A DNA stretch of 64,000 nucleotides from Leuctra nigra (taxonomy: Eukaryota; Arthropoda; Insecta; Plecoptera; Leuctridae). The position numbers were made by a program, and so were the translations under genes. Where the stretch lies: the NCBI GenBank assembly GCA_934045905.1, contig OW203764.1:35733328-35797327 (forward strand). The letters run 5' to 3'. Positions 51,575 to 62,000 of the stretch are shown piece after piece. The notes under the pieces were generated by a model, which was not told the DNA's origin, did no database searches, and worked only from the letters and a program-made list of their open reading frames with translations. How positions within the stretch are numbered: position 1 is the first letter of the stretch; the number at the start of each line of letters is the position of its first letter.

Positions 51575-52882
51575 ATGGATTACACACGACTGACGCGTGA
51601 CGAGATCGAGTATGAGTTGAAGATACGCGGACTAGGCGAGGGACTGACCACCGTTGCCGAAATGAAAACCGTCCTCGCCCAGGCCCTCAAGACCGAGAAG
51701 GAGGGGAAGAGCACCTGCCCGCAAGAAACCACTCTGGATCCGGAAGAGGAGCTTGAAACGTGCAAGATGAAAATAGCGGACCTGAATACAGCGATTACCA
51801 ACTACAGCGGTTCGTCCAAGGCGGATTCGGAGTACAAACGAATAGAAACACGTTTGGGACACATCTTGCGCCGGCTCGGAAGGGTGAGTGCACTCATCGC
51901 GGACGTGTGTACAAGACGAACGGAGCTGATACAGGAAGCAGCCAAGTGCGGGGACAAGCTTAAGGAAAAACTGCTTTCAGACCCGTTAGCTATATTGGCG
52001 GCCAATAAAACTTTGTCAGATGCCTTGGCTAAGTTAGCAACCGGCGAGACCAGTGCCAGGAAAAAGTATGTTCCAGCCAGAGACTGGGGAGTTACCTTTA
52101 CGGGGGACGGCCGTGGGTTGAGTGTAAGCGCCTTCCTGGAACGCATCGAAGAATTATGTGAGTCCAGACTACGATCGAAGGAAGACTTACTAGTGGAAGC
52201 AATGGATTTATTCGACGGCTCAGCATTAGTATGGTACCGATCCATTAGGCGGCAGCTCGGCTCCTGGGAAGACCTCACGCAAAAACTACGAGAAGAGTTC
52301 CTATCACCCGACTATGACGAGGAGTTACTCGACGAAATTAAGAAGCGAACTCAAGGACCGGAGGAAACCATTGGAATCTACGTCGCCTTCATGAGGAACT
52401 ACATGGCGCGGCTGCAGACACCTTTGGCCGAATCCGTCCAGCTAAGTATAATTCGGAAAAACTTAGACCCGTTTTATGTGGACAGGTTAAGTTTGCAGCA
52501 GATCGAGTCCGTGGCCGACCTTCTTAGCCTGGGACGGAAGCTGGAGTACAGCCGGCAACGGGTACGCAAATTTCAGCATCCCGTGCAGCAGAAGAATTCT
52601 ATCGAACCTGACCTGGCCTACCATGGACGCCGAAGACTGCCAGATCGTCCAGGCCCGAACGTCGGTGCGGTACAGGAAGAGAATCTAGCGGACGTCTCCA
52701 CAGCGACCTCGAGAGGCAGCAGAGGGCCATGTTGGAACTGTCAAGGTACCGACCACACCTATCGCGATTGTTTGGCAAAAAGGTCAGTGTTCTGTTATGG
52801 TTGTGGTGCAGCAAACGTTTTGAAGCCAAATTGTATCCCTTGCCGTGAACGTGCGGGAAAAGCAGCAGCGGGTCGAGTGTAG
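51575..52882 (+). CDS. gag: Gag polyprotein of Ty3/Gypsy element
   Basis: Structural protein forming the retrotransposon particle and packaging its RNA. The first ATG in frame is at 51575, giving 435 residues. Residues 1-75 are charged, and a helical stretch follows around 60-150. A retrotransposon-gag (capsid) domain spans about 165-330, recognisable from aromatic and acidic blocks such as LVWYRSIRRQLGSWEDL. A classic CX2CX4HX4C zinc knuckle (CWNCQGTDHTYRDC) starts at about 386. A second, degenerate knuckle (CYGCGAANVLKPNC) has Val where His is expected. The ORF ends just after a slippery heptamer that lets ribosomes enter pol in the -1 frame. Length and architecture are typical of insect Ty3/Gypsy elements. 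Confidence 0.95.
   Translation: MDYTRLTRDEIEYELKIRGLGEGLTTVAEMKTVLAQALKTEKEGKSTCPQETTLDPEEELETCKMKIADLNTAITNYSGSSKADSEYKRIETRLGHILRRLGRVSALIADVCTRRTELIQEAAKCGDKLKEKLLSDPLAILAANKTLSDALAKLATGETSARKKYVPARDWGVTFTGDGRGLSVSAFLERIEELCESRLRSKEDLLVEAMDLFDGSALVWYRSIRRQLGSWEDLTQKLREEFLSPDYDEELLDEIKKRTQGPEETIGIYVAFMRNYMARLQTPLAESVQLSIIRKNLDPFYVDRLSLQQIESVADLLSLGRKLEYSRQRVRKFQHPVQQKNSIEPDLAYHGRRRLPDRPGPNVGAVQEENLADVSTATSRGSRGPCWNCQGTDHTYRDCLAKRSVFCYGCGAANVLKPNCIPCRERAGKAAAGRV
52855..52861 (+). promoter_or_regulatory. -1 ribosomal frameshift site (GGGAAAA)
   Basis: The heptamer reads G GGA AAA in the gag frame, the canonical X XXY YYZ form. It lies 21 nt before the gag stop, inside the only stretch (52849-52882) where both frames are open. 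Slipping back one base enters the pol frame, which stays open to 56094. I have not established a downstream pseudoknot. Confidence 0.8.
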
Positions 52883-55800
52883 GGCGGACTCCTCCTGCAA
52901 AGCTGATATGTTCGCCTCCTAACGAAGAGTGGTGTGACTGGTTAGACGTGGTAGCCAATCATAGTCTTCGAGCCAAGCTGGACCATATCCTGGCATCGGC
53001 AGGGAATGATAGTCGGCCTAGCCTGAAGGTACACGTGTTGGGGATAGCAATGCAGGGTCTTCTGGATTCCGGAGCATCAAGAACGATTCTTGGTCGGGGC
53101 GGCTGGGAGAAGATCAAAGCACTTCATCCTCCTCTTCGGAAAATGGAAGCAGGTATGGTGCGCGTTGCTGATGGACGTTCTTGTCAAGTGTTAGGAGAGG
53201 CTGATCTGCCGATTGAATTAGATGGGAGAGTAAAAGTTTTACCAATTTTGGTAGTCCCATTACTGGAGCGTGCCTTATACTTAGGGATCGACTTTTGGAA
53301 GACAATGAGGTTTGTCCCCGATGTAGCGCAGGGTACCTGGACCTTTAGTGATAGTGGAGAAATACCCCGGGTAGCCGAGTGTACTCAAATCAAGGACAGA
53401 CTCTCACCCAAGGAAAGAATTCAGTTGGAGAAGATGGTGACAGATTTGATGGCTCTCCCACAGGATAAGCTAGGGGTAACAGGTTTAGTGCATCATAAGA
53501 TCGATACAGGAGATGCGGCTCCCATCAAACAACGGTACTACCCTTATTCACCGGTCATACAGAAGCAGATTAATAAGGAACTCGACGAAATGTTAAGGGA
53601 CGGAGTAGTCGAACCTTCAACCAGTGCATGGAGTTCACCTATTATGCTAGTAGAGAAACCAGATTCCAAGGCCTTTAGGGTATGCATAGACTTCAGAAGA
53701 GTGAATGCAGTGACCAAACGTGACGCATATCCTTTGCCGTACGTGTCAGCTATCTTGGACCGGTTAAGGAATGCAATGTACATGTCCTCCCTAGACCTGA
53801 AAACGGCGTATTGGCAAGTGCCCCTGGAAGAAGAGAGCAAGGAAAAGACGGCATTTGCAGTGGCGGGCCGGGGTCTTTTCCAATTCCGGCGGATGCCCTT
53901 CGGGTTGCATAATTCTCCAGCAACGTGGCAACGTTTAATAGACCGAGTATTAGGCCCAGAACTAGATCCCCACGTATTTGTGTATCTAGATGACGTGATA
54001 ATTGTTACTCCTACTTTTGAAGCACACTTCGAGGTTCTACAGAAGGTGTTGCAGAAGTTGAAGGCGGCGGGCCTGACATTAAATAAGGACAAATGTCAAT
54101 TTGGCCGTTCAGAGTTGAAGTACCTTGGGTACATGGTTGATGAGGGGGGTTTACGCGTGAACACTGAAAAGGTTACGGCGATGATTAACTACCCGACGCC
54201 CAAGAATGTTACTGAAGTTAGACGTTTCATTGGACTGGCAAGTTGGTACCGACGTTTCGTACCAGATTTCGCCACGAAAATGGTACCACTGAATGAGTTG
54301 ACTAAAGGGGTGCGAAAGGGCCAAAGAAATCCGCCCTGGAAGTGGGAGGAAAAGCATGATCTGGCTTTTCGACAAATCAAGAGCCATTTAGTAGAAGCTC
54401 CCCTCCTCACCTGTCCCGACTTCAACCGGCCATTTCTGATACAAACTGACGCTTCAGAAGTGGGTCTGGGAGCAGTTATCTCACAAGAGTTTGAAGATGG
54501 AGAAAAGGTCATTGCGTATGCCAGCCGGTCATTGACAAAGAGTGAACGGGTCTTCACCACCACGGAATTGGAGTGCTTAGCGGTGGTCTGGGCAGTGGAG
54601 AAATTTAGACCGTATGTGGAAGGCTCTCCATTCACAGTCATCACGGACCATCATTCCTTAATCTGGCTACATAACCTCAAAGACCCGAGAGGACGGCTCG
54701 CTCGTTGGGCGATAAGGCTGCAACAGTACTCGTTCGAAATTCTGCATAGACCCGGGAGGAACCATGCTGTACCGGATGCCTTGTCGAGATCCGTGGGACT
54801 TCTGGAGTCTATTGAAATCACCAAGGACGACCATGATGACTGGTATACGGCCCAACTCAAGAAAGTAATGGATTATCCTCAAAATTATCCGAACTGGAAG
54901 GCTGAAGATGATAAGTTGTGGAAGCGTTTACTACGAAGAAAAAAACAGTTCCTACTAACTCCAGAAGACGAAGGCTGGAGGATGGTAGTTCCGAGATCAC
55001 TGCGGAAAAGTCTTCTAGTAGAATACCATGATCAGCCGACAGCCGGGCATCTGGGAACCTTTAAGACTATCAAGAGGATATCCGAAACGTACTACTGGCC
55101 AGGCATGGCCGCCGACATCAGTCGTTATGTCCAGAAGTGCAAGGTCTGCCAATCCCTCAAGCCTGTGCAACAACTACCAGCGGGGTTGATGGGAAGCCAA
55201 CGGGAAGTCACCAATCCTTGGCAAATGATCTCCACAGATCTGATGGGCCCTTTCCCGGTTTCCTCTAAACAAAACCGGTTCCTGTTAGTGATTGCCGACT
55301 GTTTCACCAAATATACCTTACTCTTCCCGTTACGAACTGCAACTGCAGAGAAGATAGCCCAAATCATGGAGCATGAAGTGTTTCTCGTGTATGGAGCTCC
55401 CCAATATGTGATCTGCGACAACGGAACTCAGTACACCAGTAAACAGTTTGTGGATAAAGTTACCGGCTATGGGGGGAAAATCCTTTACAACCCAAATTAC
55501 CACCCGCAAGCGAACCCGACAGAGAGAATCAATCGCGTCCTGAAGACGATGATAGCGTCGTACGTGAAGGAAAACCATCGGAGTTGGGACAAGAATTTAC
55601 CACAGTTGAGGCACGCCATCTGTACGGCGACACACGAAGCGACGGGTTTCACACCCGCTTTTCTCAACTTTGGCCGAGAACTCTTCTTGTCCGGGACGTC
55701 GTACCGCAAGTTGGAAGAAGATGGTTACGCTCCGAGGATGGGTCCACGCGAACCTCGGGCCAAGCTATTAAAGGAACTTCCCGCACTCTACGCCGAGGTT

Positions 55801-56094
55801 ACTGATAGACTCCAAAGAGCCCACGAGAAGAACAGCCGGATCTACAACCTCCGTCGCCGTCCACTGCAATTTCAACCAGGAGATGTTGTTTGGAGAAAGA
55901 CTTTTCCCCAATCAGATGCCGCGCGCTACTTCACGGCGAAGTTAGCACCGAAGTATACGCGGTGCTTCATCCACAAGCGGGTGTCCAACCTAGTCTACGA
56001 GCTGCGGGAGGAAGATGGGCGAGTACTTCCAACCAGGTGGCACGTACAAGATCTCAAGCCGGATGCGACGCCCGAAGCAGAAGATAATTTATAA
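52861..56094 (+). CDS. pol: Pol polyprotein: protease, RT, RNase H, integrase
   Basis: Made as a Gag-Pol fusion by -1 frameshifting; the frame has no ATG near its start (a GTG at 52948 is the first start-like codon). Numbered from 52948 (1,048 residues): aspartic protease with LLDSGAS (D40); reverse transcriptase with SLDLKTAYWQ (D283) and YLDD (D348, D349); RNase H with TDAS (D501), E542, TDHHS (D567) and D610; integrase zinc finger H694-X6-H701-X29-C731-X2-C734; integrase core D764, D824 and E859 (D-35-E spacing); a C-terminal GPY/F-like region about 965-1037. There are no internal stops, frameshifts or lost catalytic residues. It copies the element RNA into DNA and inserts it in the host genome. 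I cannot assign a named Gypsy clade with confidence. Confidence 0.97.
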   Translation, partial: SSSGSSVGRTPPAKLICSPPNEEWCDWLDVVANHSLRAKLDHILASAGNDSRPSLKVHVLGIAMQGLLDSGASRTILGRGGWEKIKALHPPLRKMEAGMVRVADGRSCQVLGEADLPIELDGRVKVLPILVVPLLERALYLGIDFWKTMRFVPDVAQGTWTFSDSGEIPRVAECTQIKDRLSPKERIQLEKMVTDLMALPQDKLGVTGLVHHKIDTGDAAPIKQRYYPYSPVIQKQINKELDEMLRDGVVEPSTSAWSSPIMLVEKPDSKAFRVCIDFRRVNAVTKRDAYPLPYVSAILDRLRNAMYMSSLDLKTAYWQVPLEEESKEKTAFAVAGRGLFQFRRMPFGLHNSPATWQRLIDRVLGPELDPHVFVYLDDVIIVTPTFEAHFEVLQKVLQKLKAAGLTLNKDKCQFGRSELKYLGYMVDEGGLRVNTEKVTAMINYPTPKNVTEVRRFIGLASWYRRFVPDFATKMVPLNELTKGVRKGQRNPPWKWEEKHDLAFRQIKSHLVEAPLLTCPDFNRPFLIQTDASEVGLGAVISQEFEDGEKVIAYASRSLTKSERVFTTTELECLAVVWAVEKFRPYVEGSPFTVITDHHSLIWLHNLKDPRGRLARWAIRLQQYSFEILHRPGRNHAVPDALSRSVGLLESIEITKDDHDDWYTAQLKKVMDYPQNYPNWKAEDDKLWKRLLRRKKQFLLTPEDEGWRMVVPRSLRKSLLVEYHDQPTAGHLGTFKTIKRISETYYWPGMAADISRYVQKCKVCQSLKPVQQLPAGLMGSQREVTNPWQMISTDLMGPFPVSSKQNRFLLVIADCFTKYTLLFPLRTATAEKIAQIMEHEVFLVYGAPQYVICDNGTQYTSKQFVDKVTGYGGKILYNPNYHPQANPTERINRVLKTMIASYVKENHRSWDKNLPQLRHAICTATHEATGFTPAFLNFGRELFLSGTSYRKLEEDGYAPRMGPREPRAKLLKELPALYAEVTDRLQRAHEKNSRIYNLRRRPLQFQPGDVVWRKTFPQSDAARYFTAKLAPKYTRCFIHKRVSNLVYELREEDGRVLPTRWHVQDLKPDATPEAEDNL

Positions 56095-56106
56095 AATAAA
56101 TTCTTA

Positions 56107-56126
56107 AAAGAGGAAAAGGTGGAGTT
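56107..56126 (+). other. Polypurine tract
   Basis: AAGAGGAAAAGGTGGAG just before the 3' LTR, the usual primer for plus-strand DNA synthesis; two Ts intervene before TGTAAC. An AATAAA overlaps the end of pol just upstream. Confidence 0.8.
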
Positions 56127-56522
56127 TGTAACATGTAAACTGAGGGAGGGCGGCCGCCCGAGGTCAACCGGTCATACAACCCCTCACGCGTTCGAGCAGG
56201 GGCTCGGGAGTTGTGACCGGCCAGCGACGGAACTGGTTGTGTTGTGTGTTGTTAGAGAGACGTTTCTAGAAACCGACGCAGGCAACTGATTTTTGTACAG
56301 AGAAAGAGTGTTGATCATTATTATTTGTCGGACTGTCTTACGACGACTTGTGCTGTGGGATTAAGAGTTATTAAAAGTATTGTTCAAGTGTGATTGTGTT
56401 CAAGGTGTTTTGTTTACGAGCTTCGTGCTTCCTCGTACCCCAGAAGCACGTGGCGCCCATCCCCTTCCGCCAGCGTTCCCCCCCCCACCCCATTCCACCG
56501 TTAAGAAGGGGCAAACGTTATA
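56127..56522 (+). repeat. 3' LTR
   Basis: 396 bp, identical to the 5' LTR except for one transition and one extra C in the poly-C run near its 3' end. Confidence 0.95.
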
Positions 56523-56526
56523 CCCG
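56523..56526. repeat. Target-site duplication, right (CCCG)
   Basis: Matches CCCG at 51143-51146. Confidence 0.85.
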
Positions 56527-56793
56527 CAATAAGACTTTCACCACTTTCACCCCCGTTTGAGGTTACACAGTGCGTGTGGCCTGATGCTTCTGACAACGCA
56601 ATACTTTAACTTATAAACACCTAAATATTAGGGAATCAATCACATCCTTGTGTATAGTAAGAAAACTATACTTTTTTTGAGTAAAATCCTCTGATTGGTT
56701 GAAAAATTATATTGAACATTCTCCGAACAACTTCAAATTTTGGATGGTCATTAGAACCAACAGATTTATAGATTGAATAATTTAATTTTATCA

Positions 56794-57679
56794 CTAGGAA
56801 AACGCTCTGTGTAACGCGTTAATAGCGAGCACGGATACGCGCAACACCTCGAACCGAAATTCTGTATATCGAAAATGTCATTAAAAGCCAATAATTCTTG
56901 AATTTCGTCACAAATTTATATGAAAATATCCAAATACTCCTAAAATATTGTTCCCAATGATCATGCAAAGTTTTAAGTTGATCAATCAAATGGTTCCTGT
57001 TAATTTTCAATAATCACAGTATCTAGTTCAAAAAATACACCTGGTGCTGGATTCACAAAAGGTTTTATCTGCTAATACGATTTATTAGCACTATTACTAA
57101 TACTAATACGAATATTACTAATACAAAAGATAATACATATTAGGAGATATTATTCTTTGTGAATCCAGCCCCTGGGACCACTCACTCATGTGTGTACAAA
57201 ACTTCATATCGATCTATTGAACGGCGTATATTCAGTTGAACCTCCGTATTGCATGAGAATACATATGCGTTTGAAAGTTTCCGCTCTAAAGACCTTGGAA
57301 CTGAAGCATCGAAGAGGCATTGATAAAATATTTGAATTCCCTCTCGTAATTTGACAGCCAACACGCAAAATGACCGTAAAATGTTAATAAATTTTGGATT
57401 CAAGGACAGATTAGTCTGAAAATTTTCAAAAATACAGATAATGTTGGTCCCAATGATTATGCGACCCAACGAAAAAGTTCGATCTTTAATTTTCTAAAAA
57501 ATATAAAAAATATCAGGATCCCGTTCAAAAACGATTCCAGAGACCGCATAGATTATATTAGTATGTGTGCAACATTTCAGATCGATTGTTTGAACGGTTT
57601 GACCTGGGCAGTGCAGGAAACAACCAAAAAAGAACAGAGTGTCGTAAGAGTACCTTGGTGACGCTCGCTACGCTTGTCA
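56794..57679 (-). mobile_element. Helentron-like element, copy 11
   Basis: Left edge CTAGGAAAACGCTCTGTG, right edge GACGCTCGCTACGCTTGTCA, A outside both ends. It is close to the copy at 13004-13911 along its length but contains a nested small TIR element at 57045-57171. Confidence 0.75.
57045..57171. mobile_element. Small TIR element (MITE), copy 2, nested
   Basis: 127 bp with ends GTGCTGGATTCACAAA and the complement of GGGCTGGATTCACAAA, the same as the element at 19111-19260. It is flanked by CTG on both sides. The related Helentron-like copy at 13004-13911 reads ACCTGGGACC without interruption at the same place (about 13261), supporting a 3-bp duplication. Confidence 0.75.
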
Positions 57680-57889
57680 ATTATCATAGATTTGATTATT
57701 TATCAACATTACTGATTTTCCTAATAGGTAAAGAAAAGAGTTATTGAGACTTTAAGCCTATCTTTAGTCAAAATTACTTTATATGAATGTAAATTATCCG
57801 GAACATGATCATTGTGGGATTTTTATTTTTATCCAGGATTTGCATATTGCTGTTGTTACAAAGTTGCAGTGAAAGCAGATAGGTAGTAG
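57680..57889. other. No recognisable gene
   Basis: Short AT-rich spacer. Confidence 0.5.
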
Positions 57890-58016
57890 ATATTGATTGA
57901 TTGGTTCAGGCTATGTTTACGTGGTGGCATGATATCTTCCGTATGTTACGGAACGATTCGTGTTTTGCACACATCAGTGTTCGCTTATCAACGCGTTACA
58001 CATGGCATTTTCCTAG
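57890..58016 (+). mobile_element. Helentron-like 3' fragment
   Basis: CGCTTATCAACGCGTTACAC followed by a mutated hairpin and TTTTCCTAG, then T. Only about the last 120 bp are recognisable. Confidence 0.45.
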
Positions 58017-58186
58017 TTTTAGAAACAGAAAGTGAGAAAGTATCATCCAGCCATAGTGTCAGATGTCAGATGTTAGTTGACTTTGTAACGATGTAATTGT
58101 GGAACATAACGCTGCCAAGATAATCAAGATGGATGAAGTCAAATAGACGCAGAGCATCTTTAAGTTTCTTCATGACGTCATGGAGC

Positions 58187-58985
58187 AAGTTGGCTCAGGA
58201 GGCAACGCACTTGATTTGTATCAACGGAGTCCGAGTTTGATTCGTTGACCGATATCTTCCTCACTGAGTTCTTTCTTAGTCATAAACATGCTTCAAAGGT
58301 AATTAGAGGACTAATAGAGCAGGGCCGCGTCCTTCCCACCTTCCACCGTTTCCTCTCCATCATCATCATCATCATCATCAGTAGGGCTATGATGTTTAGG
58401 ACATATCCTTTTTTAAGTTTTTGTTCAGACACGTCTAAAAATGATTCATAAATATGTTTCATGTGTTCCTGATTTAAAAAATAAGTGTTTTATTTTACCT
58501 GAAAATGCCTTTTTCAAATTTTTTTTTATGAATGCAGACCTTTTCTTGCTTATTGTCTTTTTGTCCTTTTTTAAACTTATTAGGAAAAATTATATCAAAT
58601 ATTTGTTTCGAGTTACAACAATTGTTATCTTTACCAAATGTCTATCCTCCACTTGGATGACCAACAATGATACTTGACACATTGACACATTCATACAATA
58701 ATTTAAGTGCATTTTATAGTGTCTTACTCCAAATTCAACTCCTTAACCAATAAATCGAATGATTATTATGTTGACGAATATTACAAAGCATAACATTTCA
58801 TTGGTCCTTTTTCGGTATTTTATGGTCCTTTTTTAGCTACTATTTGCCTGCCTTTTTGGACATTTCATATGTCCTAAACATCTTAGTTCTAATCATCAGC
58901 ATCATCTCCCAATCACCCTCATGATAATTCATCCGGCGCCATGAGCCTAGTTGTAGAGCAGTGCGACGTTAAACCCATTATAAAA
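58187..58985 (+). mobile_element. tRNA-derived SINE, interrupted
   Basis: The head has an A-box-like TGGCTCAGGAGG and, about 37 bp on, a B-box-like GAGTTTGATTC. The body has GTCCTTCCCACCTTCCACC and a (TCA)n run. After the nested hAT-like element (58382-58891) the SINE resumes with CATCAGCATCATC and ends with a LINE-tail-like GCAGTGCGACGTTAAACCC. The same head and body recur on the minus strand at 31985-32140. Exact 5' and 3' limits are estimates, and no flanking duplication was found. Confidence 0.5.
58382..58891. mobile_element. hAT-like non-autonomous element nested in SINE
   Basis: 510 bp with 25-bp TIRs starting TAGGGCTATGATGTTTAGG on the left and, as complement, TAGAACTAAGATGTTTAGG on the right (three mismatches), continuing GACATAT. 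It is flanked by perfect 8-bp duplications ATCATCAG (58374-58381 and 58892-58899), the hAT hallmark. No transposase frame. Confidence 0.8.
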
Positions 58986-58994
58986 AGCTAATTA

Positions 58995-59062
58995 ACTCCA
59001 CTGTGTTACGGTGTTTCAACTCCATGACACTCCACGGCGTTACGGTGTTTCAACTCCATGAT
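58995..59062. repeat. 34-bp tandem duplication
   Basis: Two units sharing TTACGGTGTTTCAACTCCAT with three differences, and the start of a third. It directly follows the SINE tail. Confidence 0.85.
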
Positions 59063-62000
59063 ACTCCGCCTAAAATCAGTGTTTTAAAAATCGAACGCGG
59101 AGTTCAACAAAGACAAGGTAATTATTTTTCTCATTTCAGAATGTTTAAAATATTAATTGCTTTCATGTAGATGACTTTCCAAAAATAAGCTTTAGTTTCA
59201 AGAAATTTTCCATGATTTTCACATTTTTTTTAAATCCGTATAATATTCTATTTTTCCGAGGTATCTATTCTCATTAAAATCAAATTACTGTAAACCTAAA
59301 TGTCTCGATATTTTTACATCCATTCATAACTTAATTTTCAATGTATTTTTCTGTACTCGCCAACATTAATTATTTTAAAATGATCACAAAATGCTCTTAA
59401 CAGATTCAGAAGCAGTTTGTTTGTGTCTATGATGTCCCGTAAAAGTTGACTTCGAACAATAACATTCTGAGGAAACGAACTGTATCGAATGTAAACAAAT
59501 GTAGAATTAGTATCAAAATCTTCCTCTAGATTAATTACTTCGAGTGATTCCCTTCTCCGTTGGAATATAACAATCTGGCTAACGTGTCAAGTAGGATTGT
59601 GAAGTTCTAACTTAATTTGACTGACTATTCCCAACTGTCTGAATGATAAATCTTCGCGCTTTGTTTGAGAGAGAAAGATATATATATACACCTACCGACG
59701 CCCGAGACACACGTATTGCGTTCGACAAGGAGGCGCCGAGACGCCGCCGTCGAGCGTCGCGCCGCCTCAAATCTCTTCAGCGGAGTGTTGCTAATCTTTG
59801 CCACTTTAATGTCTCCATCGGGCGCTGCGAACCGTTCGCGTGTTGATTTAGACTGAAAGACGATCGAGCAGGGACTGCTTTATAATATCACTGTGTCTGG
59901 GCGACATCAAAGCGTATTGTAGGGAACTTTCATAATACTTTTGCTAAGTACTGCAGTCGTTGACACGATTTTGCTCTTCCTATTCTGTTAAGATTGTAAC
60001 GAACTACAACTTACACTTTGAGTTAGTTTCCTGGCAAGAACACTTTTATTTTAAATTTACGTAGTCTCTTTGATAATTATTCTTATGTTTTGTGCCCTTT
60101 TCAAAATACAGCCATAAACAAAATCACAATTTTTTTAAAACTGTTTTATCTCATGGCTATACTTTAAAAGTTCGCTGTGGATGTGAAAATCTATGCAATT
60201 CAATAAAGGATTGATAAAATTCAAAAAGTTTTCCATCGATCTAATGAATTCGTTTTGTTGTGTTCATATCATCGATCTTTGTTAAGTTAAAAGAGCTGCT
60301 AACAAAAGGCATCCGCAAACAATTGATCGAGACCTGGGCTAAAACAAGGAACAACCCCTTCTGTACTCCAGCAACAAACACGCCCCTTATTTACACAAAT
60401 AGATGTTCCACCGTTGTCTCCTTCGTTCTCCTGGCAATAAATATCTCATACCAACACTTTCGCGGGTCGGTCCTCTCTTGTAGTTGAGATATAAGTGAGA
60501 ATTAATTTAATCCTAACCGCCTTTCTCGTGCTAATGGTGCGAAACAATACATGACTTCTGCCGTGGTGCGGTGCCGTTGCCACCGCGCGACAGGACGTGT
60601 GTAGACGCACTTTAATTGAATTGTAAGAACTTGGAGAATATTGGTAGTGTCTCTGTTTCCCTGACTTGATACTTGTGCAGGCATCGTGATTCCAACCCCA
60701 GCTGAGTAATTGTAGAGTAAACCGTACCTTGGAGTTTAATTAATAATTTGTGTAATTAGACCTCTAATTAAAAATGTCGGTATTCAAGGTGCGCAGAGAG
60801 AAAATTGCAACTTGAATAATTTCTAGAGGAAAAGAATTGTATATATTATTTTTGTATGACTTTGAAAAATGTGTATCAGAGCTTCCAAACTAATTAAAGA
60901 CTTAATTAATTCAGACATACCAGCCGTAGGTACATAAGTATTCGTACTCTTTAGAGTTTCAGCAATGAAATTGTTGACATTTTTCCCTTTACATAGTTAT
61001 ATCCAAGGATGAGCTATATATAAAAAAAGAACTGTGACGCATTTGCTGAAAGTCCAGTAAAATGACAGGCAAGTAAACCACAACATTTCTGTTTTATTTA
61101 TTTGCATATCACTCGAAATACTATTTGTTGTTGGCATTTAGTGTCGCTACTTTGAGATATGTATTGTAGTTTGTCCAACAATCATTCAATTCCTCAATTT
61201 CTCGAACGTCCAAGTTGTAGGGACGAAAGTTGCGACAAAAACTTTATATTAGAAAACTTCTGCAAAAACAATGCGCCGGAATGAAGAGGAAGAGACAGGT
61301 TATAGAAGTGATAAAAAACAGAAAGAGACTTGAAATGTCGACTCGATGAGAGATGAAGCGTCATTATTGTAATCTTTTGTTTTTTACTCTCCGACGCGTC
61401 ATTTGCGTTGTGCGCGAACAGCAAACAGTCATTATGACGAACACTGTCGAACTTACACCAAGTGCAGTATTCCCTCTTTGGCGATTGAGCTAAAAATCGA
61501 CAAAGTTTAATTCGAAACTGCGCCTCAATTTGTAAGTAAACGCGCCACTGGCAAAGGGAACGTCAAAGATATGAAAATTATATTTTGATCGAAGCGCTTA
61601 TTAATATTTTGCCACTTATATCTGTTTATTGAACTGCATAGAGTTATTGTAGCACCAAACAGTAATTCTACCTTTTTTAATCTATATCTTTTTCTTCGAA
61701 GATATATTGAATGTATTTTTAAAAGTTACTTAACTTCAAGCCAATTTGTACAAAAATAAAAAAGTAAATCGTAAATAAAAATGTTGAAATTAAGTACCTA
61801 ATTGGCATTTCAGTTCAGTGAATTGAAGATAACCAATGCCTTCTGAATAAGAGATTTGAACCGCAGACAGCCGCCGTGCCGTGCCGTGCCGTGCCGTGCC
61901 GTGCCGCGCCGCGCCAAGCCGCACCGTGCCGAGCTCTCTTAATAACCAAATCTGTGGTTTACGAGGCGACGCTTGGACTCTTGTCTCGCTTATCTGGGAC

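Larger units (their letters stand above)
51147..56522 (+). mobile_element. Complete Ty3/Gypsy LTR retrotransposon
   Basis: A 5,376-bp element: LTR, tRNA primer site, Gag, Pol in the order protease-RT-RNase H-integrase, polypurine tract, LTR. The RT-RNase H-integrase order marks Ty3/Gypsy rather than Copia. No env-like third ORF exists between Pol and the 3' LTR. The two LTRs differ by one substitution (C at 51211 in the left copy, T in the right) and one extra C in a poly-C run, both main frames are open and all catalytic motifs are intact. It therefore inserted recently and may be active. GC content is visibly higher than in the surroundings. Confidence 0.97.

Noticed and set aside
51580..52278. 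Antisense open frames within gag and pol (up to 182 codons)
   Set aside because: Shadows of strongly coding, GC-richer sense frames; no domains.
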